Source of the DNA: Adiantum capillus-veneris
Lineage: Eukaryota > Streptophyta > Polypodiopsida > Polypodiales > Pteridaceae
Assembly (NCBI GenBank): GCA_014529385.2
Contig: CM043963.1
Span: 1,680,001-1,740,000, forward strand
DNA length: 60,000 nt
Direction: 5' to 3'
Shown here piece after piece: positions 57,001-60,000 of the stretch (positions are counted from its first letter, which is position 1; each line of letters begins with the position of its first letter). The notes beneath the pieces are model-generated. The model saw only the letters and a program-made list of their open reading frames with translations. It was not told where the DNA came from and did not search any database. A program made the position numbers and the translations under genes.

Positions 57001-58009
57001 ACATCATACGCGTATGATGTTTCACAGCATGATTTTCACATCCATTTCAACATTTGAGTGCATAGCCTCATTCCACATGTTAATCACATCCTATGAACCA
57101 AGTATCATGAGAATTGGAGTTAGAAAACCCAAGGAAAGCCAAAAAGACGCAAAGTAGGCCAAAAAATTGATTTTTGGTCCTAATTTTGTCAAAATAACTC
57201 CAAACTCATTGAAATTTTGTAGGATTGTTGATTAACACATCTACAAGCTATCTGGAACCAAAAAGCACCATTTTGACACAAAAGACATCATACGCGTATA
57301 ATGTCTATTTGCACTTACAGAGCCAAAAATGCTCATTTGTCATCATACATCCATTATATATATCTAATACATGCTACATATGAAGTTTGGAACCATTTGG
57401 TCAAGTGGATCACCCATTTAGCCCAATTAAGAGAAAATCCTTCATACAAAGCCTATTTTTGTCCCAAATCCAACATATTCAAGTCCAAACCAAGATTTGA
57501 GTATAAACAGTCCTTCACTAGCACATGGAGAGTCCATAGACCCAATCCCATGAAAAATTGATGAAAAAGACATCATACGCGTATGATGTCTCCAGAGCCA
57601 GTTTTAGTCCAAATTCTATCCAAAATTGATAAATCCACTGAATAAGCCTATCTAAAGCCAAAACCAAGCTTATAGAGAAAATTGGTCCAAAAATGCACTA
57701 AAAGACATCATACGCGTATGATGTCTCACTATGTGATTTTGGCACCTCAGGGCTTCAACCACCAAACAGAAGTGATCTACATGCCATTTGAAGGTGAACC
57801 ACCAAGTTTTATCCAATTTGGATAATAAAATCCAATTCCCTTTCAAAATTTTGCCAAGAGACTGAACTGGACTGAACTGGCCAAAACTTGACCAAATGGG
57901 ATCCAAACTCAAATCCAAGCATATGATACTCATGTATACACTATCAGCTACAAGCACAACCAATATGAAGTCATTCTGACACAAAAGACATCATACGCGT
58001 ATGATGTCT
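57001..58009. repeat. Palindrome cluster before the distal ORF (five copies)
   Basis: Copies lie at 57001-57020 (perfect 20-bp core), 57283-57306 (one mismatch, ATAATG arm), 57568-57591, 57703-57726 and 57986-58009 (each perfect 24 bp). Centres are 284, 285, 135 and 283 bp apart, echoing the leader cluster. Sequence between copies is only loosely similar. The last copy is 167 bp before the ATG at 58176. Confidence 0.95.
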
Positions 58010-58175
58010 CAAGCATGTTTTTGAGCCCAGTTTGCATATTTTTTCACCTACATTGCATCCTTAGGCCCTGAATAGCTCATGTTTCAATTTTCAAGTCATT
58101 TGAATAGTTAAAAGCTTCATTTCGGCTTTCAGTACTAAAAAGACGCTAACTTCTGTAATTGGAGTTACAGGATCC

Positions 58176-59813
58176 ATGGATTCCGCTAAGTCATCGGCAA
58201 CTAAGAGAAAAAGACCAACCATCAAGGATGCTCTTGCAGAAGCAGAACCTTTTGACATTCCAACAGAAACCCTCAAGCCAACCAAGACTTGGGTGGAGGA
58301 AGCAGTACTAGAAAAAGAGGGAATAAAGATCTACCAGGGGACTTTCAGAGATCCTCAAGGGCAATCGGTCGATGTATCTATGATCCCACGAGAATTAGTG
58401 GATTATAGCAGATCAGAGAACATCAGCAGATACCTGGAAAAGGCTGACTTACACAGGTTCTTCACCTCGAGACCATCAGGTGTAGACACAAGAAGAGTGT
58501 ATGAGTTGGCAACATCCATTCAGAAGGATGGGAAAGCCACGTTGACAGCCATGGATGGAGAAACAGTTGAAGTACAGATCACTCCACAGCTCATTGCAGA
58601 TGCATTGAAGCTGCACAACAAAGGGAGTTCTGTCAGAGAAAGAAGGGAGGCCATAGAGGTCTACGGATCAAAGAAACAAAATACAACCTACGGAGATATG
58701 GCAGATCAACGAGCGGCAACCCTTTGCCGGTTATACAACCAGTTTCTCCATGTGTGCAGTAAAAGACCGCAGAAGTATACTACACCACCCCATGCCATTG
58801 CGACAACCATCACATGGGCACTGAAGAGCAACATGCCAAAAGAGGTGAATTATGCTCAATACATCCACGAGCAAGTAATCGCCATGCACAACCAGAAGCC
58901 AAAGTACATAGGAGGAGGAGAAATCCTAACAAGAATAGCTTATGAAGCTATTGGAGCTAGGGATCAAGGGCCACGGGTTCCCTCCTAGAATGAGTGGCTT
59001 AGAGAAGCCGATGAAGAGAAAGAACAGCAAGAAGTATCCAAGAGGGCGTCCACAAGAGCATGCCGAAAACTAGAAATAGTTTCAGAACCTGAAGAGGCTG
59101 TGGACGAGCCGCTCAAGAAGAAAGCGAAGAAGAAGGCTGATCCCAAGCAAACCAAAAGTCAAAAAGCCGCAAGAATGGAAAGGCTGGTGGAGCAGTTTAG
59201 AGCGGAAAGAGCTCTAAAGGGGGACTTTGAAGAAATGTGGGTGCCAGACCCCACTAAAGTCGGAACCAGCTCTGCCAGGCCACATGTTGATCAATATGAT
59301 CAATATATTAGAGCTTATGAGGAGTCGGAGGCCATACTGGAGCAGCAGCCTGTCGAGCCTTATACTGAAGAGGAAGTACAGCTTTTAAAAGCTGAGCTGA
59401 AAAAGGACGACAAGGAGAAGAAGGAAGTAGATGAGTCTACTGAACTTCGAGAGAAAGACGGGCAAGCAAACAAAGGAAAATCCAAGATGACTGAGGACAA
59501 TCAGCCCTCCTTTACTGATGTACCAAGCCCGAAGAAGACGGAAATTATTGTGGAGGAGACCACAATAGAAATAGAAACAGAAGTTATGGAAAAGCCGGAG
59601 GCCGGGACCAAAGGAAAGGAGATAGATCCAGTTCAGCAAAAGAAAGATGATTATGAGGATCTGGTAGTGATCGGATACAGTGAAGAAGAGGCCCTGGAGG
59701 CAGTTTATGGGATATCCCTACGAAAACAAGATGATCGGAAAGGGGCGAAGGAAAAGACAAAGGGTACAATGGAGAGTGAAGAGAAAATGGACCAAAGGCA
59801 CGCAAGAGAATAG
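58176..59813 (+). pseudogene. Large distal ORF of the giant element
   Basis: ATG at 58176 opens MDSAKSSATKRKRPTIKDAL. The frame runs 545 codons with one internal TAG at 58986-58988, where Gln is likely because NEWLREADEEKEQQ continues. The first 270 residues look globular (VDVSMIPRELVDYSRSENIS, AATLCRLYNQFLHVC, AIATTITWALKSNMPKEVNY). They distantly recall the putative plant transposon protein domain of Athila-like elements; this is tentative. The second half is low complexity: Lys-rich (EPLKKKAKKKADPKQTKSQK), then Glu-rich. It ends at TAG 59811-59813. It lies where Athila elements carry env-like ORFs, but I see no signal peptide or membrane segment. Confidence 0.7.
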
Positions 59814-60000
59814 GTAAAGCCTACATGGTGAAAACCCTAACGGGCACCATCAAACTCTTTACTGGCTCTCCTGACCTTTCGTGTCAGATGCTAAAGAAAA
59901 TCTGCAGGACTCTCTTAGCATGCATTGAAGTGTTCGCGCCAGATAAAGCCACTACCTCGAGTCTACTATCGACGGCCGACACAGTGACGGATATGATGTA
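59783..60000 (+). CDS. Open frame running off the right edge
   Basis: In another frame overlapping the end of the preceding ORF, the sequence stays open to base 60000: RIGKAYMVKTLTGTIKLFTG, then LSCQMLKKICRTLLACIEVF. It may be the continuation of the distal ORF after a frameshift, or a separate gene. No domain recognised. Confidence 0.45.

Larger units (their letters stand above)
43368..60000 (+). mobile_element. Giant Ty3/Gypsy retrotransposon, 5' 16.6 kb
   Basis: A 993-bp LTR, tRNA-Asp-type primer site, long leader, Gag, protease, RT, RNase H and integrase in Gypsy order place it near the non-chromovirus Athila/Tat branch; that placement is inference. Unusual parts are two palindrome clusters, two HHCC modules, a second retropepsin-like ORF and a distal large ORF. 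The 3' LTR is beyond the window, so the element exceeds 16.6 kb. It inserted into hAT copy 2; the 5-bp target duplication would be GCCAC if the second copy is found. Few stops interrupt it (47236, 50682, 51837, 53933, 58986) plus a frameshift near 53075, so it is fairly young but not intact. Confidence 0.9.

Noticed and set aside
57001-58009. CRISPR-like array of palindromic repeats
   Set aside because: Plant nuclear retrotransposon context, spacers of 100-260 bp that are themselves related, and no cas genes.
58176-59813. Envelope-like protein
   Set aside because: No signal peptide, transmembrane segment or Cys pattern; the protein is hydrophilic and Lys/Glu-rich.

Overview
This is repeat-dominated plant nuclear DNA, most likely from a large, transposon-rich genome such as a homosporous fern. 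The evidence is nested LTR retrotransposons of both Ty3/Gypsy and Ty1/Copia type, LINE and hAT-like fragments, a degenerate tandem array of PLS-type PPR gene pieces of the kind abundant in ferns and lycophytes, many long (GA)n/(CT)n tracts, and GT-AG introns. The fern assignment is inference. Nothing looks bacterial or organellar, I found no CRISPR array or tRNA/rRNA gene, and I see no complete intact host gene.

Layout. 1-4430: a minus-strand retroelement gag-like ORF running off the left edge, then an unrecognised degenerate minus-strand coding region. 4734-5942: a Copia RNase H remnant joined to a Gypsy integrase remnant. 6000-12850: hairpins, a possible LTR inside a 21-bp inverted repeat, and a minus-strand gag pseudogene. 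13741-14207: a broken copy of plastid ispF (MEP pathway). 14930-22680: a PPR pseudogene array, interrupted by a coiled-coil fragment and by a complete non-autonomous LTR element (17133-20377, TSD TAAGT). 22796-23361: part of an unrecognised three-exon gene with GA-rich introns. 23470-25320: LINE and Copia fragments. 25355-36222: a Gypsy-type element (LTR, PBS, gag) split by a chromovirus (26286-33955, TSD ACACC), followed by a 12-bp tandem array. 36823-43367: two direct copies of a hAT-type BED/DUF659 transposase 5' end flanking about 4.6 kb that holds a six-copy 160-bp tandem array.

43368-60000: the 5' 16.6 kb of a giant Ty3/Gypsy element with a tRNA-Asp-type primer site; its 3' LTR lies outside the window. 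It encodes Gag, protease, RT and RNase H, then two consecutive HHCC zinc-binding modules and an integrase with an intact D,D35E core. Downstream of integrase come a second retropepsin-like ORF with a tail of repeated W/K motifs, a 2.8-kb spacer, and another large ORF followed by an open frame running off the right edge. Nine copies of a 20-32-bp palindrome centred on TACGCGTA lie in two clusters, one before gag and one before the distal ORF, with regular spacing of about 284 and 125-135 bp, while the sequence between them has diverged. This is the most unusual structure in the window.

Most in-frame stops in these elements fall where Gln or Trp is expected (CAG to TAG, CAA to TAA, TGG to TAG). 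That pattern fits decay by deamination of methylated cytosine in silenced transposons.
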